Assembly: GCA_021160945.1 (NCBI GenBank)
Contig: JAGHBQ010000187.1
Coordinates: 1-5,094, forward strand
DNA: 5,094 bases
From: Thermoplasmata archaeon
GTDB taxonomy: Archaea; Thermoplasmatota; Thermoplasmata; Thermoplasmatales; Aciduliprofundaceae
Reading direction: 5' to 3'
Part shown: in pieces, positions 4,876 to 5,094 of the stretch
How the letters are laid out: each line of letters begins with the position of its first letter
Numbering within the stretch: the stretch's first letter is position 1
The notes under the pieces: generated by a model
Database searches by the model: none
What the model was told of the DNA's origin: nothing
The model's input: the letters and a program-made list of their open reading frames with translations, nothing else
Program-made: the position numbers and the translations under genes

Positions 4876-5094
4876 ATGGCAAGTCGAAAGATTTTGGTAG
4901 CGCTTATTATAGCGCTACTTGTGGCCACTGCATTTGTTGTGGTGGCAGGGAACAGTGTCGCGGAATCTCCGCGTACCAAGAAAAGTAGCCCTGGTGGTAT
5001 GATCTATTCCATGAGAACAATAGACTACAGAGATGTTATGAGAATGATGAAGAAATTGGGTGTTAGGGACCCCAACAAGAATTATAATGTTATC
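4876..5094 (+). CDS. Secreted or membrane-anchored protein, N-terminal part (runs off window)
   Basis: A reading frame of 73 codons stays open to the right edge of the window, so the gene is cut off at its 3' end. The N-terminus is a typical Sec signal: MASRK with positive residues, a hydrophobic core ILVALIIALLVATAFVVV (6-23), and possible signal-peptidase sites after VVVAG (25) or NSVA (29). It could equally remain as a single membrane anchor. The mature part begins with a Ser/Lys/Pro-rich stretch (ESPRTKKSSPGG) and then MIYSMRTIDYRDVMRMMKKLGV. I do not recognise the family from this piece. The ATG at 4876 is the only start in frame after the TATA box at 4837-4845; GGTGG at 4866-4870 is a weak SD candidate. 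The gene is transcribed divergently from Ku, and a functional link cannot be inferred. Confidence 0.75.
   Translation, partial: MASRKILVALIIALLVATAFVVVAGNSVAESPRTKKSSPGGMIYSMRTIDYRDVMRMMKKLGVRDPNKNYNVI

Noticed and set aside
1..5094. CRISPR array, tRNA or rRNA genes
   Set aside because: I saw no regularly spaced direct repeats, no cloverleaf with a conserved T-loop, and no rRNA-like stretch on either strand.

Overview
The window looks like chromosomal DNA of a thermophilic euryarchaeon. It is AT-rich (roughly 40% G+C by eye), uses AGA/AGG for Arg and ATA for Ile heavily, has archaeal TATA/BRE-type promoters about 25 bp upstream of start codons, and carries an archaeal-only regulator family (COG1395). 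A Thermoplasmata/DHVE2-like (Aciduliprofundum-type) host is my best guess, but the window alone does not prove it.

Layout. Positions 1-391 hold the decayed 3' part of a DDE (IS481/IS3-like integrase-core) transposase, internally deleted and frameshifted. Positions 472-2057 (+) hold a two-gene operon with an ATGA stop/start overlap: an archaeal COG1395 HTH regulator, then a small divergent protein resembling the TraB/ChaN (TIKI-like) superfamily that appears to have lost its metal-binding signature. Converging on it, with a 43-bp antisense overlap, is a minus-strand run from 4729 down to 2015: Ku, a stand-alone LigD-type ATP-dependent DNA ligase, gcvH (glycine cleavage H / lipoyl carrier protein) and rlmE (23S rRNA 2'-O-methyltransferase). 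Ku/ligase and gcvH/rlmE are each tightly coupled; a 69-bp gap separates the two pairs. A 146-bp AT-rich divergent intergenic region (4730-4875) carries the Ku promoter and the promoter of a plus-strand gene that starts at 4876 and runs off the window edge. That gene has an N-terminal signal peptide or membrane anchor.

Function. The main point of interest is the compact archaeal non-homologous end-joining module. Ku would bind double-strand ends and recruit the ligase encoded just downstream to seal them. No LigD polymerase or phosphoesterase gene lies in the window, so end processing would rely on other enzymes or on genes elsewhere. GcvH and RlmE are housekeeping proteins with no obvious link to end joining. 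The regulator/TraB-like pair probably works together, but its role cannot be read from the sequence.
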